Assembly: GCA_009698815.1 (NCBI GenBank)
Contig: WLPJ01000004.1
Location: 62,001 to 126,000, forward strand
Length of the DNA: 64,000 nt
Origin: Actinomycetota bacterium
GTDB taxonomy: Bacteria > Actinomycetota > Actinomycetes > Nanopelagicales > Nanopelagicaceae
Direction of reading: 5' to 3'
Made by a program: the position numbers and the translations under genes. Under the pieces are notes generated by a model. It searched no databases and was not told where the DNA came from. It saw only the letters and a list, made by a program, of their open reading frames with translations. Below are positions 10,858-21,241 of this stretch, one piece after another (position 1 is the first letter of the stretch; each line of letters starts with the position of its first letter).

Positions 10858-11666
10858 GCTTCCTGCAAGTATTGCGTTATGTCGTGATCTGAAATCAACA
10901 GAGCCGGTCCAGTTAAAGTTGCATTCGAATGTGGATCAATATCTACAACTAAGCGACCACCTGGTGGGTAAATTACCCAGCGCGATGGCAGCGCTTCTTT
11001 TGAGTGCAAAGTTGCAGCCAGGGCAACTGCGCAAGTACCGGTTCCGCAAGATTTAGTTTCGCCACTGCCACGTTCGTGAACGCGCATCTTTGCTTCGTGT
11101 CCTGGCAATATTTCAACGAACTCTACGTTCACACCTTCGGGATAAGAATCCTTAGGGCGAACAATTGGCGCAACTTCGAGTGAACCAACATCTTCAATTC
11201 TTTCTACAAAGACCACAGCATGGGGATTGCCAACGTTTATGTTGTAGCCATTCCAGATTTTGCCTTCTACAGAGGCGGTAATTTCTTCATTTTCATCAAG
11301 GACTTTGCCCATATTTACTGAAATGTCATCGGTGGTCGGAACTCGCAAGTGTTTGATGCCATCACGAGTATTGATTGCAAATATTCCTTCGCTTTGATGG
11401 CCTCTCTGTACTAAGTATCGCGCCATTACCCGAATCCCATTGCCACACATTTCGGCGATAGAACCATCTGCGTTGCGATAATCCATAAACCATTTCTCAT
11501 CACGTTTGATTATTCGAATAAGCCCATCTGCGCCTATGCCGGTCTGGCGATTACAGATCGCAGCTGTTTGCGCCGTAGTGATGGAAATTTCATCTGCTGG
11601 ATCAAAGACCAATACAAAATCATTTTCAGTGCCATGTCCGTACGTGGCGATAAGGGATTGGCTCAT
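10854..11666 (-). CDS. dapF: diaminopimelate epimerase
   Basis: GHGTENDFVLVFDP, RNADGSIAEMCGNGIRVMARYL, ERGSGETKSCGTGTCAVA; start chosen at internal ATG (MSQSL) giving a 4-bp overlap with miaA. Confidence 0.95.
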   Translation of the reverse strand: MSQSLIATYGHGTENDFVLVFDPADEISITTAQTAAICNRQTGIGADGLIRIIKRDEKWFMDYRNADGSIAEMCGNGIRVMARYLVQRGHQSEGIFAINTRDGIKHLRVPTTDDISVNMGKVLDENEEITASVEGKIWNGYNINVGNPHAVVFVERIEDVGSLEVAPIVRPKDSYPEGVNVEFVEILPGHEAKMRVHERGSGETKSCGTGTCAVALAATLHSKEALPSRWVIYPPGGRLVVDIDPHSNATLTGPALLISDHDITQYLQEA

Positions 11667-12571
11667 GAGGTTGCCGAGTTTATCTTGATCATTACTGTTT
11701 CCAAACGCGGTTGCGAAGGTGAAATCCATTGAATTCGGGCATCACGTGAGAACCAAGTCTCTTGCCGGCGCACATATTGTCGAGTTGCCCGCTTTGTATC
11801 CTCAATCGCTACTGGCTCCGAAATTTCTCCGGCCCGCATCGCAATTATCTGGGCATAACCCAGAGCGCGACGAGCAGTTGTTGCCTGATTAATTCCCAAA
11901 GAAATCAAAGAATCAACCTCGCTTACAAATCCACGTTCCCACATTCGATCGATACGTGCTTCAACCCGTGCCCCAAGTTCGGCACGGTCCATAACTAGTC
12001 CAAATTGCATCGCATCTGGATATCTTGAACTATCTTCGCGCGGCAGATTTGCAGTAAATGGCTTACCCGTAATTTCAATAACCTCTAAAGCTCTAATTAC
12101 GCGACGTTCATTTTTTATATCTATCGCAGCTGCCGCTGCTGGATCTAGTTGAGCAAGTCTTTCAAAGAGATTAACAATTCCGAAAAGCTTCGCTTCCTCA
12201 GTTAAGCGTTGCCTAACTTGGGCATCTGTATCTGGGAAATTCAAATCATCTAAAATCGATTTAATGTAAAGGCCTGTGCCGCCAACAATTATTGCGTGCT
12301 TGCCTGCGCCATGAATTTCAGTAACGGCTTTGCGTGCTAGCTCTTGATACCAAGCAACTGTTGCATCTTGGTTAACATCTAAAACATCCAGCAAATGGTG
12401 CGGGATACCCTGACGCTCCTCAACTGAAAGTTTCGCTGTACCAATATCCATGCCTCTATAAATCTGCATGGAATCAGCGTTGATTATCTCGGCGCCAATC
12501 TCTTTAGCCAGATCTAATGCTAAATCGCTCTTTCCAGTTGCAGTCGCACCACAAATTACAATCGTCTTCAT
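11663..12571 (-). CDS. miaA: tRNA dimethylallyltransferase
   Basis: [53 protein letters not shown]. Confidence 0.97.
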   Translation of the reverse strand: MKTIVICGATATGKSDLALDLAKEIGAEIINADSMQIYRGMDIGTAKLSVEERQGIPHHLLDVLDVNQDATVAWYQELARKAVTEIHGAGKHAIIVGGTGLYIKSILDDLNFPDTDAQVRQRLTEEAKLFGIVNLFERLAQLDPAAAAAIDIKNERRVIRALEVIEITGKPFTANLPREDSSRYPDAMQFGLVMDRAELGARVEARIDRMWERGFVSEVDSLISLGINQATTARRALGYAQIIAMRAGEISEPVAIEDTKRATRQYVRRQETWFSRDARIQWISPSQPRLETVMIKINSATS

Positions 12572-13986
12572 TTAACGGTAGGGATCCCAAGCAGTAAGGG
12601 TTGTGGAGTTGCCTGTGCCAGATTGGCCGCATAGGCGTCTCCCCCACGCGTCTTTATATGTGCAGTCTCGTTTCCTATCAAGTAATGCGCAGATGCATCC
12701 GTGATAGTTACATCAACAAAGTCTCCGGGGCGTGCGGCGCTCGTTGCATCGAAGTGAACCAAACGGAAATCTTCAGTTTTGCCGGTAAGGCGTGACTGCG
12801 CGGCATCTCGTCGGCCTTCAACTTCAGAGACAAGAGCGCGATGGTTTGTGCCAATAGATTTTTGATTAACGCCTAGAGAGATAGCCTGTTGATGTTCGTG
12901 CAGCCTTGTATATCTCTCTCCCACTATTTTGGCAGGAACTTGATTTGGCATTACTCCGGCTGGGGTTCCGGGGCGGATTGAATATTTATATGTATACGCA
13001 GCCGAAAATTGTGCCACTGTTGCTAAATTCATCGTTGCTTGGAAATCTTCTTCAGTTTCCCCAGGAAAACCTACAATGATGTCGGTAGTGATCATCGCCT
13101 CTGGCATTGCCGAACGCACACGATCCAAAATTCCCAAATATCGACTACTTCGATATGAGCGGCGCATCTCTTGCAATATGCGATCCGAACCAGATTGCAA
13201 CGGCATATGAAGATGCGGCATCACATTTTTAGTCGCCGCCATTACTTCAATTACATCATCCGTAAAGTCACGTGGATGTGGTGACATAAAGCGAACTCTT
13301 TCAAGTCCTTCAATCTCGCCACATTCGCGTAATAAGTTGGCAAATGCTCCGCGATCGCCAAACTCGACTCCGTAAGCATTTACATTCTGTCCAAGCAAGG
13401 TAATTTCAATAACCCCTTGCGCAACCAGCGCGCGAATCTCTTTCAAAATATCGGCGGCGAGACGATCTTTCTCAATCCCGCGTAGTGCTGGGACTATGCA
13501 GAAAGTGCAAGTGTTATTGCAGCCGACGGATACCGAAACCCAAGAGGTAAAAGGTGATAGCCGGCGGGCGGGCAACGTAGATGGGAAATGTTCCAGCGCT
13601 TCTAAAATCTCAATTTGCGCCTCTTCTTCAATACGCGCACGCTCGAGTAACACAGGTAATGAGCCAACATTGTGGGTACCAAAAACCACATCCACATATG
13701 GAGCTTTCTTTAAAATAATTGATTGGTCTTTCTGCGCCAAACATCCACCAACTGCGATCTGCATATTTGGGTTGGCTTTCTTAATTGGTGCCAAGAAACT
13801 TAAATTTCCGTATAACTTATTGTCGGCATTTTCGCGGACCGCACACGTATTAAAGACGACGATATCTGCTTGCGCACCCGGCGTCACGGGGAGATAACCC
13901 GCCTCATCAAGCAAACCTGCGATACGTTCTGAATCATGCACGTTCATCTGACAGCCATAAGTCTCGACTGTATATGTGCGGGTCAT
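12568..13986 (-). CDS. miaB: tRNA-2-methylthio-N6-dimethylallyladenosine synthase
   Basis: [22 protein letters not shown], radical [31 protein letters not shown]. Confidence 0.97.
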   Translation of the reverse strand: MTRTYTVETYGCQMNVHDSERIAGLLDEAGYLPVTPGAQADIVVFNTCAVRENADNKLYGNLSFLAPIKKANPNMQIAVGGCLAQKDQSIILKKAPYVDVVFGTHNVGSLPVLLERARIEEEAQIEILEALEHFPSTLPARRLSPFTSWVSVSVGCNNTCTFCIVPALRGIEKDRLAADILKEIRALVAQGVIEITLLGQNVNAYGVEFGDRGAFANLLRECGEIEGLERVRFMSPHPRDFTDDVIEVMAATKNVMPHLHMPLQSGSDRILQEMRRSYRSSRYLGILDRVRSAMPEAMITTDIIVGFPGETEEDFQATMNLATVAQFSAAYTYKYSIRPGTPAGVMPNQVPAKIVGERYTRLHEHQQAISLGVNQKSIGTNHRALVSEVEGRRDAAQSRLTGKTEDFRLVHFDATSAARPGDFVDVTITDASAHYLIGNETAHIKTRGGDAYAANLAQATPQPLLLGIPTVK

Positions 13987-14007
13987 GCGCTAAGACTATC
14001 GGTGCTT

Positions 14008-14748
14008 TTAAAGGGCTAGCACCTGCTGATTAAGCGTAGCGCGATCAACAACTAGTACATGATGATTGGGAAGATTCTTCCAGCCTGCTTGATCCCAACC
14101 GCTAGATGCTACGACCAAATCACCTTGATTAAACTTATAACAGAGGTCGTAATACTCATCTGAGGCCCAATCTGGTTTACGCGATGGATCATGCTCGCAG
14201 ATTGTTATGAATTGTGAATCAGTCATCAACATGGCGTTAATACTGGAGAAATCAAACTTCGCTTTAATTTCGCGAACCGCACTCAGTACGCCTTCAACTA
14301 ATCCGTGTTTCTCTATTTCACTTAGGATGAAGTAGAAATATCTTTCGCTATCAGTATCACCCTGAATCTCATTTCTATATTTCTCAGAAATTAGAGAATC
14401 CAGAGCGGTCGCTGGATTGATACCGCCATTGTGAGTAAAGCTATATCCATGGCTAACAAAAGGATGGGTATTATTCTCACTTACCGGAATTCCTGCTGTC
14501 GCCCAACGCAGATGCAATAACGCACCATCTGTTCTAGTCGTAGAAATAGTTTCTTGAAATGTAAGACTACTTTGCGCAATTTCTGGCGCTCGAGTCAAAT
14601 GTGATTCATCGGCGTTGTGATCGAAGGTAGCTACACCCCAACCATCACAATGTACAGAGGATAGGCTGATGAATTCCGGCAACTTTTCTCCCACGGCCTG
14701 CGCAAAGGATTCGGGTTTTAAAGACACGTAGCCCAAAAGTCGGCACAT
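14008..14748 (-). CDS. class II glutamine amidotransferase (EgtC/YafJ-like)
   Basis: Start reassigned to MCRLLGYVS (Cys2 nucleophile expected after Met removal); DGWGVATF, HLRWATAG, HPFVSHGYSFTHNGGI. Confidence 0.85.
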   Translation of the reverse strand: MCRLLGYVSLKPESFAQAVGEKLPEFISLSSVHCDGWGVATFDHNADESHLTRAPEIAQSSLTFQETISTTRTDGALLHLRWATAGIPVSENNTHPFVSHGYSFTHNGGINPATALDSLISEKYRNEIQGDTDSERYFYFILSEIEKHGLVEGVLSAVREIKAKFDFSSINAMLMTDSQFITICEHDPSRKPDWASDEYYDLCYKFNQGDLVVASSGWDQAGWKNLPNHHVLVVDRATLNQQVLAL

Positions 14749-14878
14749 TTTCTGACAAACCTCTTCCGTTAGGAGCACACTTGAACTAGTAAGGCTACCT
14801 CAGTGGCCTTCATCGATCCAGCACCAACAACCACGGATCACGGTGTTCCATGGTTAAAGCGGCACAGGAGGAATGTAA

Positions 14879-16432
14879 TTGGTAAATACACATGATGCAG
14901 ACGCGGCGCAACTAGCCGAACTTGGATATAAACAAGAGTTTGATCGAAAATGGAATGGTTTCCAAAACTTCGCTATTTCATTCTCAATTATTTCGATTCT
15001 TTCAGGATGTTTTACAACATTCGGTCAGGCATGGGCTAACGGTGGCCCTGTTGCAATATCAATTGGTTGGCCAGTAGTTGCTTCGCTGATCATGATTATT
15101 GCTTTATGTATGGCTGAACTTGTCTCAGCTATGCCTACTGCTGGCGGTATTTATTACTGGGCGCTAAAATTGGGCAAGCCTATCCACGGATGGATGACCG
15201 GCTGGCTCAATTTAATTGGACTAATTGCAGTAACCGCTGCGGTTGACTATGGGTTCGCGTTGTTCTTTGTAACCGCAATGAACATGTATTCCAGTGGATT
15301 TAATCCAAGTGATCTCAGCAATTTGTATCCAACTGATTTAAACCAGATTTTTACAGTTTTTGTTATTACAATTATTTTGCACGTATTGATCAACATTTAC
15401 GGTGCAAAGGTGATTCACAAACTACAGACAATCAATGTTTACTGGCACGTGGGCGGAGTAGCCGCAATTATTCTGATTCTGGTATTCATCCCAACAGAGC
15501 ACCAGACCATCTCATGGATGTTTACTGAGCGAATCAACCTAAATGGCATGAACGGTGGAACCACTGAAGGACTAGGTTATTGGTTCTACGTTCTGCCACT
15601 CGGCTTCTTGCTTACTCAGTACACCATCACAGGCTTTGATGCATCAGCACACGTTTCTGAAGAGACCGGTCAAGCAGGAAAGGCTGCGGCGCAAGGACTT
15701 TGGAAGGCTGTAGCGTATTCAGCAGTTGCTGGTTGGGTGCTTCTTCTAGCATTCCTTTATGCCGCAACAAATGTAGATGCGATGAATGAATGGTTTGGGT
15801 TCGCCCCAATCATTTTCATTACTTCACTGCCTATAGTCTGGGCAAAACTAATCATGGTCCTCACTTTGGTTGGGCAATTCTTCTGCGGTATGTCCTGCGT
15901 AACAGCAGCATCTCGTATGTGTTTCGCCTTCTCACGTGATGAGGCGGTCCCAGGACATAAGTACTGGCGCAAGCTGGATAAGAATCGTAATCCAAGTAAT
16001 GCCGCTTTATTCGTTGGCGTCTTTGCAACTGTGTTGACTCTGCCCGCTTTGATTAAGGTAGAAGAACGAGTTGCACCATTAGCTTTCTACGCTGTGACAT
16101 CCGTTGCAGTTATTGGACTCTTTGCCGGTTTCGCAATTCCAATCTGGTTGCGATTCAAGGCTGGAGATTCATTTAAAGTCGGTCAGTGGAATCTTGGCAA
16201 GCACTACAAGTGGATGGCACCAGTTGCTGTACTCGAAATTATCCTTGTTTCGATCTACTTCGTGCTTCCAGTAGTTCCAACTGCTAACTGGTTCTCACCA
16301 GACTTTGACCTCAGAGATGCAAACTATTCGCCTATCGCGTTAATAGTTGTTATCGGTGGTGCATACATCTGGTGGTTAGCGGGTGCCAAGAAGACTTTCC
16401 GTGGCGCTCACAAAACTATCAATGATAAATAG
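14879..16432 (+). CDS. APC-superfamily amino acid/amine permease
   Basis: 517 aa, 12 TM-like segments; TAGGIYYWALKLG, ITGFDASAHVSEET; TTG start preceded by aggaggaatg SD. Confidence 0.88.
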   Translation: MVNTHDADAAQLAELGYKQEFDRKWNGFQNFAISFSIISILSGCFTTFGQAWANGGPVAISIGWPVVASLIMIIALCMAELVSAMPTAGGIYYWALKLGKPIHGWMTGWLNLIGLIAVTAAVDYGFALFFVTAMNMYSSGFNPSDLSNLYPTDLNQIFTVFVITIILHVLINIYGAKVIHKLQTINVYWHVGGVAAIILILVFIPTEHQTISWMFTERINLNGMNGGTTEGLGYWFYVLPLGFLLTQYTITGFDASAHVSEETGQAGKAAAQGLWKAVAYSAVAGWVLLLAFLYAATNVDAMNEWFGFAPIIFITSLPIVWAKLIMVLTLVGQFFCGMSCVTAASRMCFAFSRDEAVPGHKYWRKLDKNRNPSNAALFVGVFATVLTLPALIKVEERVAPLAFYAVTSVAVIGLFAGFAIPIWLRFKAGDSFKVGQWNLGKHYKWMAPVAVLEIILVSIYFVLPVVPTANWFSPDFDLRDANYSPIALIVVIGGAYIWWLAGAKKTFRGAHKTINDK

Positions 16433-16444
16433 TCATAACTAGGT

Positions 16445-16484
16445 AAACTGCCCCGTCGTGTAATTAGTGCGACGGGGCAGTTTT
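16445..16484 (+). terminator. intrinsic terminator downstream of permease
   Basis: aactgccccgtcg-N11-cgacggggcagttttctttc; perfect 11-13 bp stem plus U-rich tail. Confidence 0.85.
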
Positions 16485-16509
16485 CTTTCTACTGAAAAGA
16501 GATGGTGCG

Positions 16510-17283
16510 ATGTCTAACATTGGACGAGTCCAAGATCGAGTAGCGATAGTTACGGGCGCGGGCTCCGGTATTGGGCAGGCAAGTGCCATCAGACTTGCTG
16601 AAGAAGGCGCCACGGTAATTTGCGCTGACATAAATTTAGAAGCAGCCACTGTGACTGCGCAGCAGATAAAAAGCGCAGGATTCGCTGGCGAAGGATACAA
16701 AATCGATATCGCCGATAGCCAAGCGTGTACAGATCTTGTTGATACCACCGCAACGAAGTATGGATCTATTGATATTTTGGTTAATAACGCCGGCGTCAAT
16801 CTGCCCGGTGTCTTTCATGAAGTCACAAATGAGACCATAGATCGCACTTTAAATGTGAATGTAAAAGGTGCAATGTATTTAACAAGGGCTGCGTTGCCGC
16901 ACATGCTTAAGAGCCAACGCGGTTCGATCGTTAATATGTCTAGTGTCAACGGTCTAGTTTCCGAGCCTTACCTAAGTGTTTACTCCGCATCCAAAGGTGC
17001 GCTCGTGATGTTCACCCGTGGCATCGCCTTGGATTATGCAAAGACTGGAATTCGCTGCAACGCTATTTGTCCAGGGTGGGTCGATACGCCAATTAATCAC
17101 GCCCATGCCAAGATGCTCGGTGGCCTTGATCATGTTTATAAAACAATAGATTCTTTTCAGCCAATTGGCCGTCCCGGCACCAGCCGCGAGATAGCCAATG
17201 TCGTCCTATTTTTAGCCTCAGATGAGAGTTCATTTATGACCGGTTCGATAGTTTCGGCAGATGGTGGCATGACAGCGCAGTAA
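16510..17283 (+). CDS. SDR-family NAD(P)-dependent oxidoreductase
   Basis: TGAGSGIGQASAIRLAEEG, NNAGVN, YSASKGALVMF. Confidence 0.9.
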   Translation: MSNIGRVQDRVAIVTGAGSGIGQASAIRLAEEGATVICADINLEAATVTAQQIKSAGFAGEGYKIDIADSQACTDLVDTTATKYGSIDILVNNAGVNLPGVFHEVTNETIDRTLNVNVKGAMYLTRAALPHMLKSQRGSIVNMSSVNGLVSEPYLSVYSASKGALVMFTRGIALDYAKTGIRCNAICPGWVDTPINHAHAKMLGGLDHVYKTIDSFQPIGRPGTSREIANVVLFLASDESSFMTGSIVSADGGMTAQ

Positions 17284-17299
17284 CTGGAATAGTACGCAC

Positions 17300-18658
17300 A
17301 TGAGCGCGCTTACCTTAGAAAAATTAAAAGCCCTTGTCGCAGATGGAACCATCGATACCGTTGTTGTGGCAATGACGGATATGCAAGGTCGCTTAACGGG
17401 CAAGAGAATTCACGGTCAATACTTCCTTGATGAAGTTGTTAAGCACGGCACTGAAGGTTGCAACTATTTACTTGCCGTAGACGTAGATATGAATACGGTT
17501 GCAGGTTACGAGATGTCTTCCTGGGAACGGGGCTATAGCGATTTCGCGCTCATTCCTGATCTAAATACCCTTCGCTTAATTACTTGGCAGCCAGGTGCCG
17601 CGCTGATTCTGGCTGATGTGGCTTGGCTTGATCACACAGATGTTGTTGCTTCCCCTCGTCAGATTCTGCGCAAGCAAATCGCTGAACTTGAAAAAGCTGG
17701 CATGGTTCCGATGTGCGGAACAGAACTAGAGTTTGTAGTCTATAAAGATTCTTATGAAGAAGCCTGGAACAAGGGATATAAAGATTTAATACCGGTAAAT
17801 CAATACAACGTTGATTATTCAATTCTTGGTGGCTCCCGAATTGAACCTTTGTTGCGCGATATTCGCATGGGTATGACGACTGCGGGAATGATCGTTGAAT
17901 CCGTAAAAGGTGAATGTAACTTTGGGCAGCATGAGATTGCCTTTAAATATTCAGATGCGTTATCTAATTGCGATAACCACGTGATTTACAAAAATGGTGC
18001 CAAAGAGATCGCTGACCAACAGGGGTACGCCCTTACGTTTATGGCAAAACCAAATGAAAAAGAAGGCAACTCATCCCACATCCATCTCTCTTTCCGTGGG
18101 TTAAAAGGTGAGCTTGTGATGGTCGATGACTCTGATAAAGAGCACGGCATGAGCGAGATAGGTCGCCAATTCATCGCCGGACAATTGGCACATCTGCGTG
18201 AGCTTTCAATTCTCTTGGCGCCAAATATCAATTCCTATAAGCGCTACGTTCCTGGCTCATTTGCACCCACTGCTATCCGTTGGGGGCGAGATAACCGCAC
18301 TTGCGCACTACGTTTAGTCGGACATGGCGCAGGATTGCGACTAGAAAACCGCGTACCTGGTGGCGATGTAAACCCTTATTTGGCAGTTGCCGGAATCATC
18401 GCTGCCGGACTTGACGGTATTAAGAATAAATTGAAGTTGGAACCAGCCTTCACCGGAAACGCTTACGAATCTGACTCATCACGCGTTCCCGCATCAATGC
18501 CAGAGGCGCTCGAACTCTGGGAGAAGAGTGAATGGGTTAAGCAAACTTTTGGCGCTGAAGTTCAGGCTCACTATGCCAATATGGCCCGTGTTGAAATCGC
18601 AGCATATGGCAAGGCTGTTACCGACTGGGAACTATTCCGAAACTTCGAAAGGTTTTAA
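17300..18658 (+). CDS. glutamine synthetase family protein (candidate gamma-glutamyl-amine/amide synthetase)
   Basis: GS catalytic elements GTELEFVVYKD, NSSHIHLSF, PNINSYKRYVPGSFAPTAIRWGRDNRTCALRL, ENRVPGGDVNPYLAVAGIIAAG. Confidence 0.88.
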   Translation: MSALTLEKLKALVADGTIDTVVVAMTDMQGRLTGKRIHGQYFLDEVVKHGTEGCNYLLAVDVDMNTVAGYEMSSWERGYSDFALIPDLNTLRLITWQPGAALILADVAWLDHTDVVASPRQILRKQIAELEKAGMVPMCGTELEFVVYKDSYEEAWNKGYKDLIPVNQYNVDYSILGGSRIEPLLRDIRMGMTTAGMIVESVKGECNFGQHEIAFKYSDALSNCDNHVIYKNGAKEIADQQGYALTFMAKPNEKEGNSSHIHLSFRGLKGELVMVDDSDKEHGMSEIGRQFIAGQLAHLRELSILLAPNINSYKRYVPGSFAPTAIRWGRDNRTCALRLVGHGAGLRLENRVPGGDVNPYLAVAGIIAAGLDGIKNKLKLEPAFTGNAYESDSSRVPASMPEALELWEKSEWVKQTFGAEVQAHYANMARVEIAAYGKAVTDWELFRNFERF

Positions 18659-18661
18659 ATC

Positions 18662-20029
18662 GTGTCGACCACATTTGATGTAATCAACCCTGCCACCGAA
18701 AAGTTAGTTATTAGCCTGCAGGAAGCAGATGTTGCACAGACTGATGAAATAATTGCCAAGGCTGCCAAGGCATATTTAACTTGGAAAAAAGTCTCCCCCG
18801 GCGATCGTGCTAATTTGCTGCGCAGATTCTCAGCCGTCGTTACCGCTCACCGCGAAGAGTTGGCGCAACTTGAGATTACGAACTCGGGCCACACCCGCGG
18901 TAACGCTCTTTGGGAAGCGGACAACGTTGCCAATGTTTTGAACTATTACGCCGGCGCTCCAGAACGGTTATTTGGAAAGCAGATTCCAGTTGCCGGCGGT
19001 GTAGATATAACTTTCAAAGAGCCAATTGGTGTTGTAGGAATCATTGTTCCTTGGAACTTTCCGATGCCGATTGCTAGTTGGGGCTTTGCCGCAGCTTTAG
19101 CGGCCGGAAATACCGTTGTCTTAAAGCCTGCAGAGTTGACTCCGATGACCGCAGTTCGGTTAGCCGAACTAGCACTCGTTGCTGGAATTCCGGAAGGAGT
19201 GCTAAATGTAATTGTTGGTAAAGGCAGCGTTGTTGGTGCTCGATTTGTTACTAACCCAACAGTGCGCAAGATTTCCTTCACCGGATCAACTCCAGTTGGT
19301 AAATCAATTATGGCTGGCTGTGCTGATCAAGTTAAGCGGGTAACTCTTGAACTAGGTGGCAAGAGCGCAAACGTTATCTTCGCCGATTCAGATGTTGATC
19401 GCGCTGCCGCAGCTGCGCCAGGTGCGGTCTTTGATAACTCGGGACAAGATTGCTGTGCGCGCTCACGCATCTTGGTACAAAAGAGCATCTTCGATCGCTT
19501 CATGGCAGGTTTTGAAAAAAGCGTTAAGGAATATCGCGTCGAAGATCCAAATCTTGATACTTCTCAAATGGGACCACTAGTTTCCAAGAAACAATTAGAA
19601 ACTGTTCAATCATTCCTAAATAATAAAGATGACACCGTTGCATTTACAGGAACCGCGCCAACTGGTGCCGGTTATTGGATGGCGCCAACTGTCTTGCTAC
19701 CAAAGAGCGTTAAAGCACGAACCTGGCAAGAAGAGATATTTGGACCAGTTGTCTCAGTGCTGCCATTTGAAGATGAAGCCGAAGCCATTGCGTTGGCAAA
19801 TGCATCTGACTACGGACTTTCAGGTTCTATCTGGACCAATGATTTGGGTCGCGCGATGCGGGTATCACGCGCAATTGAAAGCGGAAATCTTTCAGTTAAT
19901 TCGCACTCTTCAGTGCGCTTCTGGACTCCATTTGGCGGCTTTAAGCAATCTGGTTTAGGTAGAGCGCTCGGACCAGATGCTCTTGATGCTTACACAGAGA
20001 CGAAAAACGTTTTCTTCGCCACCGAATAA
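18662..20029 (+). CDS. NAD(P)-dependent aldehyde dehydrogenase
   Basis: PWNFPMPIASWGFAAALAAGNTVVLKPAELTP, VTLELGGKSANVIF, GQDCCARSRILV; GTG start 3 nt after the GS stop. Confidence 0.93.
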   Translation: MSTTFDVINPATEKLVISLQEADVAQTDEIIAKAAKAYLTWKKVSPGDRANLLRRFSAVVTAHREELAQLEITNSGHTRGNALWEADNVANVLNYYAGAPERLFGKQIPVAGGVDITFKEPIGVVGIIVPWNFPMPIASWGFAAALAAGNTVVLKPAELTPMTAVRLAELALVAGIPEGVLNVIVGKGSVVGARFVTNPTVRKISFTGSTPVGKSIMAGCADQVKRVTLELGGKSANVIFADSDVDRAAAAAPGAVFDNSGQDCCARSRILVQKSIFDRFMAGFEKSVKEYRVEDPNLDTSQMGPLVSKKQLETVQSFLNNKDDTVAFTGTAPTGAGYWMAPTVLLPKSVKARTWQEEIFGPVVSVLPFEDEAEAIALANASDYGLSGSIWTNDLGRAMRVSRAIESGNLSVNSHSSVRFWTPFGGFKQSGLGRALGPDALDAYTETKNVFFATE

Positions 20030-20030
20030 G

Positions 20031-21209
20031 TTAAGCGCTACGACTTTCTAAATTAAGCGCAGCTGTAAATGCTTCAACTACTTCTGGCTTTGTCCAAGGA
20101 CGTGGTGATTGGGTAATGAAATAATCAGCCAGGGCATTATCTGAAAGTAGTTCGATATCCCCCGCTGTGACACCGATACTTGAAAGAACTGGGAAATCTA
20201 AATCTGCAAGTATCTTGCGGACAGCGGCAACTGCGCGCGAACCATTGCGGGTGCCATCTGCAGGTACTCCCATCGCATCTGCAACTCGCTCCATCTTTTC
20301 TGGAACTACTTTAGCTTCGCGCGTAAGTGTTTCAACAAGTACCAATCCAATTGTTAAGCCGTGCGGAACATGCTTTAGGCCACCAATAGCTTGTCCCAGT
20401 GAATGCTCGGCAGTGCAATCAGAAATATTCATTGTTAGGCCAGCCATCATGCTGCCGGCAGACATTGCAGCGCGTGCAGCTTTATCATCACCGTGCTTGT
20501 ATGCAGCAACTAGCGCGCCAGACATCATGCGAACTGCTTCGTATCCAATGGCATCGCCAATTGGAGTAGAACATTTGGCGATGATTCCAGCGATCGCTTG
20601 AGCAAGGGCATCGATTCCGGTATTTGCCGTCATCGTTGGAGGCATGCTGTAAGTGAGAACTGGATCGACTAGTGCAACCTGTGCGCGCAGATTGGCATTG
20701 GCGATACCCGCTTTAATTCCAGATACGGGATCTGAAATTACGGAACCACCAGAGACTTCAGAACCTGTTCCGGCAGAAGTTGGAATCGCAATTAAAGCAA
20801 CAGTGGGCACTGGGTAATTTGGAGTCTGGGCTTGGAATTCACGGAATGTGCAATTTAGTTGCGCACATAGTCGGGCTGCTTTTGCAGTATCGATAACCGA
20901 TCCGCCACCGAGGGCTACAACAACTTCAGAGTTCGAACTTTTGAAAGCCGCGGTTGCCTCATCGACCATCTCAACTGTTGGCTCTCCTGCTGGCTTTTCG
21001 AAGATAGTTACAGTCAAATGTGAAATCGCAACTAATCGGTCAATCAGAGCTTTTGCCGCAGAATTAAATTTTTCGATTCCGGCATCAACCATCAAGAAAA
21101 CTTTACTGGCACCCAACTCATCAACTACTACCGGCAGGGCGGTAGAGACACCTTCACCGAATTTAACTTTTACCGGTAAGTGATTGTTAAAGGACTCAAT
21201 AGCGTGCAT
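20031..21209 (-). CDS. iron-containing alcohol dehydrogenase
   Basis: VVALGGGSVIDTAKAARL, AIPTSAGTGSEVSGGSVISD, GLKHVPHGLTIGLVL. Confidence 0.92.
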   Translation of the reverse strand: MHAIESFNNHLPVKVKFGEGVSTALPVVVDELGASKVFLMVDAGIEKFNSAAKALIDRLVAISHLTVTIFEKPAGEPTVEMVDEATAAFKSSNSEVVVALGGGSVIDTAKAARLCAQLNCTFREFQAQTPNYPVPTVALIAIPTSAGTGSEVSGGSVISDPVSGIKAGIANANLRAQVALVDPVLTYSMPPTMTANTGIDALAQAIAGIIAKCSTPIGDAIGYEAVRMMSGALVAAYKHGDDKAARAAMSAGSMMAGLTMNISDCTAEHSLGQAIGGLKHVPHGLTIGLVLVETLTREAKVVPEKMERVADAMGVPADGTRNGSRAVAAVRKILADLDFPVLSSIGVTAGDIELLSDNALADYFITQSPRPWTKPEVVEAFTAALNLESRSA

Positions 21210-21241
21210 GACATCTCCTGCTTAATTTAAATTGATGGAAT

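Noticed and set aside
20930-20942. SOS-like agttcgaactt palindrome
   Set aside because: Inside the Fe-alcohol dehydrogenase gene and lacks the CGAAC-N4-GTTCG spacing.
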